From the NCBI RefSeq assembly GCF_900104745.1, contig NZ_LT629732.1, forward strand, positions 5,071,981 through 5,135,980: 64,000 nucleotides of DNA, read 5' to 3'. A program made the translations under genes and the position numbers. Every line of letters starts with the position of its first letter. The first letter of the stretch is position 1. The notes beneath the pieces are model-generated. The model did no database searches. It had not been told where the DNA came from and saw only the letters and a program-made list of their open reading frames with translations. Shown here one piece after another: positions 54,025-62,700 of this stretch. The DNA comes from Actinopolymorpha singaporensis (GTDB taxonomy: Bacteria > Actinomycetota > Actinomycetes > Propionibacteriales > Actinopolymorphaceae).

Positions 54025-55019
54025 GCCAGCCCGAGCCTCGACAGGGTGTCGGCGACCGTCTGGTCCTGTTTCCTGAGGAAGGTGCCGAACTCGTCGCCGG
54101 TGACGTAGGCGTCGGTCCAGCCGTACTTCTTCTCCTGGTCCTTCCAGTCCTGCGTGCCGTGCATCTTCGTCAGGGCGTCGACCCAGACCTGGCGCTCCTC
54201 GTCGGAGATCCCTGGTGGGGCGACGATCCCGCGCCAGTTCGTGAACACGAGGTCGATGCCCGCGCTCTTCAGCGTCGGCGCGTCCTTGATCGCCTCGACC
54301 GGCTTCTCACTGGTCACCGCGAGGACCCGGATCTGGCCCGCCTCGATCTGGTCGAGGAACTCGCCGACACCACTCGCTCCGAAGGCGATCTTGTCGCCGA
54401 GGAGGGCAGGCAGCAACTCGCCGCCGCCGTCGTACGTGACGTAGTTGACCTTCTTGGGATCGATGCCCACCGCCTTGGCCAGTTGCATCGGCAGCAGGTG
54501 ATCCGGCCCGCCGGGCGAGGAGCCGCCGCCGACTGCGACGCGCTTGGGATCTGCCTTCCAGGCGGTGACGAGATCGTCGATCGTCTGGTACGGCGAGTCC
54601 TTGGGAACCACGATGGCGCCCGCCTCCTCGATGAGCTTGGCGATCGGCGTGGTGTCGGTGAGCTTCGCCTTCGACTTCTGGGTGTACGACGCACCGACGA
54701 CGCCAAGCCCCATCTGCATGGCGAGCTTGCCGTTGCCCTTCTCGTTGACCGTGCGCTGCAGACCGACCACGCCGCCGGCACCTTCGAGGTTGAACACGTT
54801 GACCCCGGTGGCGATCTTGTTGTCCTCCATCACCTTGGCAACGGTCCGGGCCGTGATGTCGTAGCCGCCGCCGGGGCTGTTGGGGACCATGATCCGCAGA
54901 TCGCCGACCGGTCCGTCGGCCTTCTCGCCTTGCTGCTTGTCCGCCGTAACGCCGCAGGCACTGGCCGCGAGCACCGCGGCAGCCACAGCGCCGGCGAACA
55001 GGCCCCTTCGAAGTTTCAT
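54021..55019 (-). CDS. tctC: Tripartite tricarboxylate transporter substrate-binding protein TctC (Bug family)
   Basis: A 332-aa exported lipoprotein: signal peptide MKLRRGLFAGAVAAAVLAASAC with a lipobox Cys. The Bug-family binding loops are recognisable (MVPNSPGGGYDITARTVAKV; VVGLQRTVNEKG; AFGASGVGEFLDQIEAGQIRVLAVTSEKPV). AAAGAG lies upstream of the ATG. It captures a carboxylate (citrate or tricarballylate-like) for TctAB. It is divergent from the sensor kinase that likely regulates it. Confidence 0.92.
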   Translation of the reverse strand: MKLRRGLFAGAVAAAVLAASACGVTADKQQGEKADGPVGDLRIMVPNSPGGGYDITARTVAKVMEDNKIATGVNVFNLEGAGGVVGLQRTVNEKGNGKLAMQMGLGVVGASYTQKSKAKLTDTTPIAKLIEEAGAIVVPKDSPYQTIDDLVTAWKADPKRVAVGGGSSPGGPDHLLPMQLAKAVGIDPKKVNYVTYDGGGELLPALLGDKIAFGASGVGEFLDQIEAGQIRVLAVTSEKPVEAIKDAPTLKSAGIDLVFTNWRGIVAPPGISDEERQVWVDALTKMHGTQDWKDQEKKYGWTDAYVTGDEFGTFLRKQDQTVADTLSRLGLA

Positions 55020-55089
55020 CGCGGTTTCTCTTTCGTTTCGTCGGACTCAGGCGCGATGATGGTGGCTCTTCAGCGGGTGGCCGTCCACC

Positions 55090-55125
55090 GTTGTGTCACT
55101 TGCGAAGGTTGTGTTCATTGTGGTC
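55090..55125 (+). repeat. Four 9-bp phased repeats (KTTGYGWNN) between tctC and the sensor kinase
   Basis: GTTGTGTCA, CTTGCGAAG, GTTGTGTTC and ATTGTGGTC follow each other exactly, ending at the preferred ATG of the kinase. The array may be a binding site for the response regulator, or simply coding sequence if the kinase starts at GTG 55093. It lies in the divergent tctC/kinase spacer. Confidence 0.45.
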
Positions 55126-56784
55126 ATGAGGTCCCGCCGCCCCTCCCTGGCGGGCCAGTTGCTGGCTCTGCAGCTCGTGATCATCGTCCTCGTCCTGGTG
55201 GCGGTCGCCGCGTTGTCACTCGCCCAGTCCGCGGCGACGTTCAACCGTGTCGAGGGCCGCCGGGTCGCCGCGCTCGCCGAGCAGCTGGCCGCCAATCCGC
55301 TGGTACGCGGCGAGCTGGTTCCCCCCGAATCCGCCGGCGCGCTCGCCACGCTCGTCCAGACCGTACAAACCCAGTCCGACGTCACGTCGGTGACCGTCGC
55401 GAACGCGCGCGGCGAGGTGGTCAGCTCCACCAATCCGCTCCTCGTCCGTACCCGGCTGCCGTTCGGCGGCCCGGACGGCAGGGTCGGACGTGGCTGGTCC
55501 GGGGAGATCGACATCGGCGGATCTCGCGAGCTGGTCGCCCAGGTGCCGGTGCTCTCGGCGCAGCGGCAGAGCCTGGGCAAGAACCTCGGCACCGTCATGA
55601 TCGGGGAGGCGTCACCATCGCTGTGGGACCGCCTGGTCGGCGCTTCGTCGTACCTCGTGATCTATCTCGGCATCGCCAGCCTGATCGGGCTGGTCGGCTC
55701 CTGGCTGCTGGTGCGGCGGATCAAGCGGCAGACCTTCGGCATGGAGCCGCGAGAGATCGCCGGGCTCGCCGAGCACCGTGAGGCGATGCTCTACGGGATC
55801 GCCGAGGGTGTCATTGCGCTCGACCCACACCACTGCGTCACGCTGGCCAACGCGGTGGCCCGGACCCTGCTCGACCTGCCCGAGCGGTGCGTCGGCAAGA
55901 GCCTCGACGAGCTCTCGATCGAGGGACGGCTGCGGGACGTCCTGCTGGCGTCCGACGGCGTCGCCGAGCGGGACGAGGTCGTGTTGAGGCGAGGGCGGGT
56001 CCTGATCATGAACCGGATGACCGTCGTGAAGGACGGCCGGACGCTCGGTTCGGTGACCACCCTTCGTGACCGCACCGAGCTGGCAGAGCGGGAACGCGAG
56101 GTCGGCTCGTTCCGCAGCTCGGCTGAGCTGCTGAGGGCACAGGCCCACGAGTTCGCCAACCAACTGCACACCATCTCCGGCCTGATCCAGATCGGAGAGT
56201 ACGACGAGGTGGTGCGCTACGTCGACGCGCTCAACCTGCACCGGCAGTCGCTGGACCTGACTCTCACCCAGCGGATCCAGGACCTGGCGGTCTCCGCCCT
56301 GCTGATGGCGAAGTCCGCGCACGCGGCGGAGCGCAAGATCGAGCTCCGGGTCTCCGAACGCACCTGCCTGAACCACCTGGACCCACACGACTCGGCGGAC
56401 GTGGCGACCGTCGTCGGCAACCTCGTGGACAATGCTCTGGACGCCGCGGCCGACGCCGCCGGAGGCGCAGAACCCGCCTGGGTCGAGCTCGAGGTCCTGC
56501 AGGACGCGTCGAGCGTGGAGATCGTCGTGCAGGACTCCGGCCCGGGCGTGGCACCGGACCTGGCGCAGGAGGTGTTCTCGCACGGGTTCACCACCAAGGC
56601 CGCGAAGGCCGGTGAGCGAGGCATCGGGCTGGCGTTGACGCGGCGCATCTGCGTACGCCGCGGCGGAGAGATCGCGGTGACGAACACCACCGACGGCGCC
56701 AGGTTCACTGCTCGCCTGTCGATCGGTCAGCGTGCGGACAGCACCATGCACACCATCGGCATGACCGAAGGAGCGGCCCCATGA
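55126..56784 (+). CDS. Sensor histidine kinase of the CitA/DcuS family
   Basis: A 552-aa kinase from ATG 55126; GTG 55093 would add 11 hydrophobic residues. An N-terminal membrane segment (LLALQLVIIVLVLVAVAALSLAQ), an extracytoplasmic PAS-like sensor of about 130 residues, a second membrane segment (YLVIYLGIASLIGLVGSWLLV), a cytoplasmic PAS (MLYGIAEGVIALDPHHCVTLAN) and a SpoOB-type dimerisation helix with the phospho-His in QAHEFANQLHTISGLIQIG are seen. The ATPase has NLVDNALDAA and DSGPGV. This family senses di- and tricarboxylates. It overlaps its response regulator by 4 nt and lies beside tctCBA. Confidence 0.9.
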   Translation: MRSRRPSLAGQLLALQLVIIVLVLVAVAALSLAQSAATFNRVEGRRVAALAEQLAANPLVRGELVPPESAGALATLVQTVQTQSDVTSVTVANARGEVVSSTNPLLVRTRLPFGGPDGRVGRGWSGEIDIGGSRELVAQVPVLSAQRQSLGKNLGTVMIGEASPSLWDRLVGASSYLVIYLGIASLIGLVGSWLLVRRIKRQTFGMEPREIAGLAEHREAMLYGIAEGVIALDPHHCVTLANAVARTLLDLPERCVGKSLDELSIEGRLRDVLLASDGVAERDEVVLRRGRVLIMNRMTVVKDGRTLGSVTTLRDRTELAEREREVGSFRSSAELLRAQAHEFANQLHTISGLIQIGEYDEVVRYVDALNLHRQSLDLTLTQRIQDLAVSALLMAKSAHAAERKIELRVSERTCLNHLDPHDSADVATVVGNLVDNALDAAADAAGGAEPAWVELEVLQDASSVEIVVQDSGPGVAPDLAQEVFSHGFTTKAAKAGERGIGLALTRRICVRRGGEIAVTNTTDGARFTARLSIGQRADSTMHTIGMTEGAAP

Positions 56785-57455
56785 TCGGCGTACTCGTCGT
56801 CGACGACGACTACCGAGTCGCACGGATCCACGACAACTTCGTCGCCAGAGTGCCCGGCTTCACCGTCGTCGGCGTGGCCCACACCGGCCGGGAGGCCATC
56901 GCCATGGCTGCCCGGCTCCGCCCCGACCTGGTACTGCTCGATCTCTACCTTCCCGACATCCACGGCCTCGACGTGATCAACCAGCTAAGGGTCGCCGGGC
57001 ACGACTGCGACATGCTGGTGATCTCGGCCGCCAAGGAGGCCGCCGCGATCCGTACGTCGGTCCGGCAGGGAGCGGTCAACTACCTGCTGAAGCCGTTCGG
57101 TTTCGACGACCTTCGGCGCCGCCTGGAGCGCTATGCTGCGCAGCGGGCGGGACTGTCGCTCGCCGCGGTTCAGGACCAGACAGACGTGGACCGCATGCTT
57201 GCCAGCGCCACCTCACGGATGACCGCGACCGCGTTGCCCAAGGGGCAGAGTGCGGAGACGGCCGCACTGGTCGAGCGGGCTCTCCGCGCCGCCGACGCCG
57301 GGCTTTCCGCCGCGGAATGTGCCGACCAGGTGGGCATCTCGCGGGTGAGTGCGAGGCGGTACCTCGAGCACCTGAACGAGACCGGACATGCCGAGATCAC
57401 GCTGCGCTACCAGGCGACCGGCCGACCCGAACGTCGCTACCGCTGGGTCGGCTGA
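56781..57455 (+). CDS. Response regulator of the CitB/DcuR family
   Basis: A 224-aa regulator with receiver domain MIGVLVVDDDYRVARIHDNF, phospho-acceptor D54 in LVLLDLYLPD, and the LLKPF loop Lys. The C-terminal helix-turn-helix is SAAECADQVGISRVSARRYLEHLNETGHAEI, the form seen in CitB/DcuR-type regulators. It overlaps the kinase by ATGA. Likely targets are the divergent tctCBA genes and possibly its own operon. Confidence 0.9.
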   Translation: MIGVLVVDDDYRVARIHDNFVARVPGFTVVGVAHTGREAIAMAARLRPDLVLLDLYLPDIHGLDVINQLRVAGHDCDMLVISAAKEAAAIRTSVRQGAVNYLLKPFGFDDLRRRLERYAAQRAGLSLAAVQDQTDVDRMLASATSRMTATALPKGQSAETAALVERALRAADAGLSAAECADQVGISRVSARRYLEHLNETGHAEITLRYQATGRPERRYRWVG

Positions 57456-57476
57456 CCGGTGCCGGAGGTGGTTTCG

Positions 57477-57965
57477 TCAGCCGACCGTGAACGTCAACTG
57501 CGTGGCCGGCAGGTCTGTTTCGGGCGGCCCGATCCGCCGCCGGCCGACCTCGCCGGTCGCCACCGCCCGCACCACGTCGGGCCAGAACTGCCGGGCGGCC
57601 GCGTTCGCGTCGTAGTACTCGAGGCTCCACTCGCCCGGGTAACGGCGGAACAACGCGTGCGCCGCCGACCGGCCGACCCCGAGCCGGCGGTGCTTCGCGA
57701 CGACGAAGAACTCCGCGAGGAGGTTCACCCCGTCCACGTGCCGCACCAGCGCGAACCCGGCCAGCCGGTCACCCACCAGGATGAACAGCGGCTCGCGGCC
57801 GGCCTCGACGAAGTAGTGGTCGAGGTAGCGGTAGGAGTACGTCCCGTGCGTGGACAGCTCGACGTCCCTGAGGGAGCTGAAGTCGTACAGGTAGAGCTGC
57901 AACAGGTTGGCGAGGACGGACTTGTGGGGCTCGGTCACCCGGACCAGCCGAACCGCGTCGTTCAC
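57477..57965 (-). CDS. GNAT family N-acetyltransferase
   Basis: A 162-aa GCN5-type acetyltransferase. The acetyl-CoA-binding motif is VAKHRRLGVGRSAAHALFRRYPGEWSLEYYDANAAARQFW. The N-terminal half contains HGTYSYRYLDHYFVEAGREPLFILVGDRLAGFALV. The substrate is unknown. It is convergent with the response regulator gene, 21 bp apart. Confidence 0.85.
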   Translation of the reverse strand: MNDAVRLVRVTEPHKSVLANLLQLYLYDFSSLRDVELSTHGTYSYRYLDHYFVEAGREPLFILVGDRLAGFALVRHVDGVNLLAEFFVVAKHRRLGVGRSAAHALFRRYPGEWSLEYYDANAAARQFWPDVVRAVATGEVGRRRIGPPETDLPATQLTFTVG

Positions 57966-57995
57966 CCGGTCAGCCTAGGGGGCCGTCCGGCGCGC

Positions 57996-60917
57996 CTAGA
58001 TCCGCACCACCCGGGCGCCGGGGACCGTCCCGACGTACCGGTCCGGCGCCGAGGTCAGCAGGATCACCTGACCGGTGGCACCGGCGCGGGCCAGCAGCGC
58101 GCCCATCGCCTGCAGCCGGCCTGGGTCGGACCAGCCGAGGGCGTCGTCGAGCACCACCGGGACGCCGCTGCCGTCGGTGGCGGTGAGGCCGGCGATGGCG
58201 AGCCGCACCAGGGTGGCGAGCTGTTCGCGGGCGCCGGTGGACAGTGACGACACCGGAAGCCGGATCCCGTCGACCGTGCGGGCCTCCACCTCCAGGTCGG
58301 CGCCCAGGCCGACACCGAACGACGGTCCGTGCACCACCCGGCCGAGCGTCTCGATGCGTTCCCGTAGCGGTGCGGCGTACCGGAGACGGGCCTCAGCACG
58401 GTGGCGTTCGAGCGTCTCCCGCAACCGCGCGGCCGCCAGCGCGCGGCGTTCGAGCGTGGCGTGGTGCTCCTCGGCGTGGGCGAGTTCGGCCCGGGCCCGC
58501 TCGGCGGCGGTGGCCAGGCCCTGCGCGCCGGCGCGTTCCAGCGCGCCCTCGACCCGGCTGAGCTCGTCCTGCAGGTGTTCGACCTGCTCGGCCAGCTGCG
58601 CGCGCAGCGTCGTCGCCTCCGCCAACTGCTCACCGAGCCGGCCGGCTCCGCTGCGCGAGACCGCCTCCTCCGCCCCGGCGAGATCCGCGGCGATCGCGGC
58701 CGCCTCCTGCACCGCCTTGTCCAGCGCGGCGGTGAGGAGCTCGTCGCCCTGCCGGGCACGGTCGCGGTCCAGCGCGTCGCGGATGTCGGCACGGCGTTCG
58801 GCCGCCTGCTCGGCGCGTACGCGGGCCTCGGTCGCCTCGTCCCGCGCGGCCTCGAACGCCGTACGAACGCCTGCCTCGGCGGCCTCCGCGCGGGCCAGCG
58901 CCTCTGCCGCGGCGACGTCCTCGGCCTGTGCACGGGCGAGCGCCTCCCGGGTGCGCTCCTGCGTGCGGGGCAACGGCTCGCCTGCCGTCAAGGTCTCCTT
59001 GACAGACCTCGGAGTCTCGGCCGGCAAGGGCTCCTCGGCCGGCAAGGGCTCGTTGACAGCCAGTGTTTCCTTGGCCGGGGATTTCCTCGCAGGCAGGGAT
59101 CTCTTCCGAGGAAGGGATTTCTGGACAGGCAACGGCTCTGCGTCGAAGAGCGTGGCGGCCCCCTCCGCGCGGTTTCCCCACACGTCGCCACCAGAGTCGT
59201 CGTCGCCCCCAGCACCGTCGGCCCTGTCACCGTCGGCCCTGTCACCGTCGGCCCTGTCACCGTCGGCCCTGTCACCCGCAGGGTCGTCGAGACGCCCGTC
59301 GTCGGTGACCCTGGCCAGCAGCTGGTCGCGGGCGGCAACCAGGTCGGCGAACGTGCGTCCCTCCAGTCGGCGGGTGAGGTCCTCGCGAGCGACGGTCAGG
59401 GCGCGCTCGGCCTCGGCCCTGGCCCTGGCCGCCTGCCGGACCGCGCCGATGTCCGGAAGGCCCAGCTCCGCGAGAAGCCGCCGCTCGGCGTCCTCGGCAC
59501 TGGCGGTGGCGGCGGCGAGTTCGGCCGCGCCCGTACCCGGTCGTACGGTCACCTCGACCACGCCCGGAACGCTGACGGTGGTGTCCCGGTCGACCGTCAC
59601 CTCCCGGTGGGCCTCCTCGAGGGGTACGCCGGACAGCTCCACACCGGCGTCACCGAGCCGGCGGACCACCATCGCCGGCGCACCCGCGGCCAGCGCCGCC
59701 CGGGCGGCGAGCACGTCCACGTGCGCGGATTCGGCGGCCTCCAGCGCGGCCTCGTCGACGTTCGCGCGCTCCAGTGCGGCGGCGGCCCGGCGTTCCTGTT
59801 CGCGGGCCTCCTCCACCGCGGCGAGCCGCTCTTCCAGATCGGCCAGGTCGGAGCGGTCACGCAGCCTGGACAGGTGCGCGTCGAGCCGGCGGACCTCCGC
59901 CCGCCGTGCGGCCTGCTCGTCCCTGGCTACCCGAAGTGCCGCGGTGGCGTGTTCCCACTCCTGCTCGGCGACCCGCAGAGCGGCGGCCGAACGCAGCCGT
60001 ACCTCCTCCGCCTCGGTCGCCGCGCGGTCGCGCTCCTTCGCCTCGGCGACCAGGGCGGTCCGGCGTTCGGCCTCCGCGCGGGCAGCCTCGGCCTGCGCGG
60101 CGGCGAACTCGGCGTCGCGGCGCAGGCGTTCGACCTGACCGACGAGCTCGTCCGCGGCCTGCCTGCGGTCGGAAAGCTCCGCGACCCGGGCCTCCTGCTC
60201 GCGCAACCGGGCACTCATCGTGGCCCGGTCGCGGGTCAGGCGTTCGGCTCGGCCGACGTCCTGCTCGACCTCGACCAGCCGTGCCTGTGCGTCCTCCACC
60301 CGCACGCGTTCCTGGTCGCGCCGGCTGATCGCCTCGGCGTAGTCGCCGCTGGGCCGGCCGGTCCGGGTGAAGTACCGCTGGTACTCGCGTTCGACAGCCG
60401 CCACCAGCGGCACCGACGCGCCGTGGTCGACCTCACCACCGGCGGACTCGTCCAGTGCGGTGAGCACCGCCGCCACCGAACCGGCAGCCGGCACGGCGAG
60501 CGCGTGTTCCTGGCCCACCACCAGCGCCGCCCACAGGCTCTGGTCAACGTACGCGGCGAACAGCCTCGCGGCCTCGTCGTGCGCCTCCCGCCCGGTCCAG
60601 GTGTGCCCGCCCGGATCGACCCGAAGCTCGGTGAGCCGCTGACGGAACCACCGCTTGCGGTAGTGCACCCGCTGCCCGCCGAGGGTCAGCTCCGCGGCGA
60701 CCTCGCTGGGTACGTCACGTCCGGCCGGCTGGACCGCGCGCAGCTTCGCCGCCTTGGAGTCGTCCGGCAGCTCGAACAGCAGGCTGAGCGCCTCCAGGAT
60801 GCTGGACTTGCCGGTCTCGTTGTCGCCGAGTACGACGGTGACGCCGGCCTCGTCGAAGTCCAGGTCGCGCGCGGCCACCCCGCGGAAGTCGCGCAACGTC
60901 AGCCGGTGCAGCCTCAT
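57996..60917 (-). CDS. AAA/SMC-like ATPase of the YhaN/SbcC type
   Basis: A 973-aa protein. The ATP-binding head is split between the ends: Walker A GDNETGKSS (about residues 31-39) at the N-terminus and Walker B PVVLDDALGWSDPGRL near the C-terminus, with long Ala/Glu/Arg coiled coils between. Instead of a zinc hook (no CxxC is seen), the mid-region carries a linker built from DNA repeats (DRADG units) and then KSLPRKRSLPARKSP-type and EPLPAEEPLPAE-type units. ATG 60917 overlaps the upstream nuclease gene by ATGA. With it this should form a Rad50/Mre11-like DNA repair or processing pair. Confidence 0.85.
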   Translation of the reverse strand: MRLHRLTLRDFRGVAARDLDFDEAGVTVVLGDNETGKSSILEALSLLFELPDDSKAAKLRAVQPAGRDVPSEVAAELTLGGQRVHYRKRWFRQRLTELRVDPGGHTWTGREAHDEAARLFAAYVDQSLWAALVVGQEHALAVPAAGSVAAVLTALDESAGGEVDHGASVPLVAAVEREYQRYFTRTGRPSGDYAEAISRRDQERVRVEDAQARLVEVEQDVGRAERLTRDRATMSARLREQEARVAELSDRRQAADELVGQVERLRRDAEFAAAQAEAARAEAERRTALVAEAKERDRAATEAEEVRLRSAAALRVAEQEWEHATAALRVARDEQAARRAEVRRLDAHLSRLRDRSDLADLEERLAAVEEAREQERRAAAALERANVDEAALEAAESAHVDVLAARAALAAGAPAMVVRRLGDAGVELSGVPLEEAHREVTVDRDTTVSVPGVVEVTVRPGTGAAELAAATASAEDAERRLLAELGLPDIGAVRQAARARAEAERALTVAREDLTRRLEGRTFADLVAARDQLLARVTDDGRLDDPAGDRADGDRADGDRADGDRADGAGGDDDSGGDVWGNRAEGAATLFDAEPLPVQKSLPRKRSLPARKSPAKETLAVNEPLPAEEPLPAETPRSVKETLTAGEPLPRTQERTREALARAQAEDVAAAEALARAEAAEAGVRTAFEAARDEATEARVRAEQAAERRADIRDALDRDRARQGDELLTAALDKAVQEAAAIAADLAGAEEAVSRSGAGRLGEQLAEATTLRAQLAEQVEHLQDELSRVEGALERAGAQGLATAAERARAELAHAEEHHATLERRALAAARLRETLERHRAEARLRYAAPLRERIETLGRVVHGPSFGVGLGADLEVEARTVDGIRLPVSSLSTGAREQLATLVRLAIAGLTATDGSGVPVVLDDALGWSDPGRLQAMGALLARAGATGQVILLTSAPDRYVGTVPGARVVRI
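59215..59274. repeat. Four tandem copies of a 15-bp unit in the YhaN-like linker
   Basis: CCGTCGGCCCTGTCA repeats four times exactly, encoding DRADG units on the minus strand in the middle of the coiled-coil region. Exact DNA identity suggests recent expansion. Confidence 0.85.
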
Positions 60918-62071
60918 GCCGCTCCCCCGGCCAGCCGGTGCAGCAGCGCGAGTGCGTCGGCGGCCTCGCCCGCGTCGTCGCTGCCGCTGGCGACGGTGAG
61001 CCGCAACTCCTCCAGCGCGGCCCGGGCCGGCCCGGTCACCGGTAGGTCGTCCAGCATCTGGTCGTCGGGCAGAACGCCGACGTCCCAGTTCCGGCGCCAT
61101 CGCTGGATCGCGGCGTACACCTCGGTCTGCGCGTCCAGCAGCACCTCCAGCCGCGTCAGCCCGGCGACGGACAGCGCGCCGCGGACGCCGAGGCGTACGA
61201 CGGTGCGCGCCTTGTCCGGCTGCTCGCCCAGCCAGCGGTCGAGCGCGTCGAGGGAGCTGTCGCCGTCCACCTCGACCACCCGGGAGAGCAGCCGCCAGGT
61301 GCCCACGCGTTCAGGGCTGACGGTGCAGGTGGAGCCTCCCGGGCCGGTGGACAGCTCGACCAGGAGCACGTCACCGGGGTGTTCCTCCTCTGGGCGCGTC
61401 GGCTCCGGAGTGCCGGCGTACCAGATCCGGCCCGACTCGCCGACGGACGTACGCGAGTGCCGGTCGCCCAGCGCGGCGTAGTGGATCCGGCCGGCGGCGA
61501 GCGCCTCCTCCAGCGTCCGCAGGCGTACCAGAGCCGGCTCGCCGACGTCCGGGGCGAGGCTGTCCGTCTGGCCGTGGCCGACGAGGACCCGCACCACGCC
61601 CTCCGCGGGCGGGTCGGCGTCGAGCACGTCTGCCACCGGGTCGCGCAGTGGCCGGCGGGTACGCCACGGGGCACCGACCACCTCGACACCAGGAGCGGGC
61701 GTGCGGGGGTCGGAGTCGCGCAGCACCTCGACGTGGGACGGCAGGTGCGCGGCCAGCATCGGGCTCGCCCACACCGAACCCGGCTCCAGCGAGTCGTGGT
61801 TGCCCGGCAGCAGATAGACCGGGCAGGTGAGGGCCCGCAGCGCCTCGCACGCCCGCAACACGACCTTCCGGTCGACCTGGTTGGCGTCGAACACGTCACC
61901 GGCCACCACGACGAACGCCGCGGAGGTACGGGCGGCCACCGCGCCGATGCGTTCGATCGCGTCGACGCGCGCCTGGCCGTAACGAGCCTGCGCCTCCGGG
62001 CCGAGGAACCGGCGCATCATCCCGAGCTGCCAGTCGCCGGAGTGCAGGAACCTGATGGTGGTGTCGGGCAT
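60914..62071 (-). CDS. Exonuclease-type metallophosphoesterase of the YhaO/SbcD (Mre11-like) family
   Basis: A 385-aa nuclease subunit. The phosphoesterase motifs are intact: FLHSGDWQLG, VVAGDVFDANQV, LLPGNHDSLEP, LVGHGQTD and ALGDRHSR (GDxH variant). ATG 62071 gives the normal N-terminus; the open frame continues upstream to 62257 without support. It overlaps the ATPase gene by 4 nt. The pair is the actinobacterial counterpart of SbcCD/YhaNO involved in double-strand break or hairpin processing; exact function is inferred. Confidence 0.88.
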   Translation of the reverse strand: MPDTTIRFLHSGDWQLGMMRRFLGPEAQARYGQARVDAIERIGAVAARTSAAFVVVAGDVFDANQVDRKVVLRACEALRALTCPVYLLPGNHDSLEPGSVWASPMLAAHLPSHVEVLRDSDPRTPAPGVEVVGAPWRTRRPLRDPVADVLDADPPAEGVVRVLVGHGQTDSLAPDVGEPALVRLRTLEEALAAGRIHYAALGDRHSRTSVGESGRIWYAGTPEPTRPEEEHPGDVLLVELSTGPGGSTCTVSPERVGTWRLLSRVVEVDGDSSLDALDRWLGEQPDKARTVVRLGVRGALSVAGLTRLEVLLDAQTEVYAAIQRWRRNWDVGVLPDDQMLDDLPVTGPARAALEELRLTVASGSDDAGEAADALALLHRLAGGAA

Positions 62072-62454
62072 CGTGTCCCGAACGCTAGCGAGACCCGCGC
62101 CCGAACACCCGTTCGCCACGCGGAGACGACGAAAGCCCGCGCCCTCGGAGCCGTTCTTCGTCAACCACAGCGAGAAATTCCGGCGCGCCGCGGACCTGGT
62201 AAGACCGCGTCGCCGACCGCTCGCACAGCCTGGCGCGGCGGGCCGGTCACCGGCCAAGCAACCGCAGTCGTCATGGCCGTCACACCATCGCCTGCAACCC
62301 CGTCACCAGCGGTTTTGCCTTCTGTCGCAGCAATCTCGGCCGGCGCGCGGACGGCATCGTCAGCTCGTCGTCGGGTCATCGTCGGCCGGGTCGCACCCAC
62401 TTCATCGTGGTAAACAAAGGACGGTCGCGACTTCGGTGAATCCTCTGGATCAGG
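62072..62454. other. 383-bp intergenic stretch between the nuclease gene and the Rpf promoter
   Basis: No gene is supported; open frames here are short and overlapping. I see no hairpin of terminator strength. The promoter of the YhaNO pair should lie at its left end on the minus strand but is not evident. Confidence 0.4.
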
Positions 62455-62483
62455 TTGGCAACGAAACGATCACGTCGTACAGT
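62455..62483 (+). promoter_or_regulatory. Sigma-70-type promoter for the riboswitch-Rpf unit
   Basis: TTGGCA (62455-62460), a 17-bp spacer, and TACAGT (62478-62483) form a near-consensus promoter. The predicted start at about 62490 lies about 40 nt before the riboswitch. Confidence 0.7.
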
Positions 62484-62529
62484 CATTGCCGGTCGCGCCG
62501 ACAGGGGGGCGGCTACGACCCGCTTCGCC

Positions 62530-62692
62530 TAGCTCCGCCCGGCGGTGTCGTCAGACCCGGTACTTCCATCGGGCGGAGACGGAGGAACCACATACGGACC
62601 CGGTGACGGGTCCTGGGGTGAAGCCGCCTCGGCGGCCGGGCACTTCCTCTCGCCCGAATCCGACAGCTAACTCCGCAGGCGACGGGAGGGAA
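62530..62692 (+). ncRNA. c-di-AMP riboswitch (ydaO/yuaA type)
   Basis: The leader shows the conserved ydaO features in order: stem CTCCGCCC/GGGCGGAG, GGAGGAACCA, GGGGTGAA, and the block CCCGAATCCGACAGCTAAC followed by GCAGGCGACGGGAGGGA. Such riboswitches precede Rpf and other cell-wall hydrolase genes in actinobacteria (known for Streptomyces) and turn the gene off when c-di-AMP is high. The 3' end overlaps the ribosome-binding region of the next gene. Confidence 0.9.
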
Positions 62693-62700
62693 CCGATCTC

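Noticed and set aside
58401-61481. Long plus-strand open frames opposite the YhaN/YhaO genes
   Set aside because: Composition is an artefact of the Ala/Arg/Glu-rich coiled-coil genes on the other strand.
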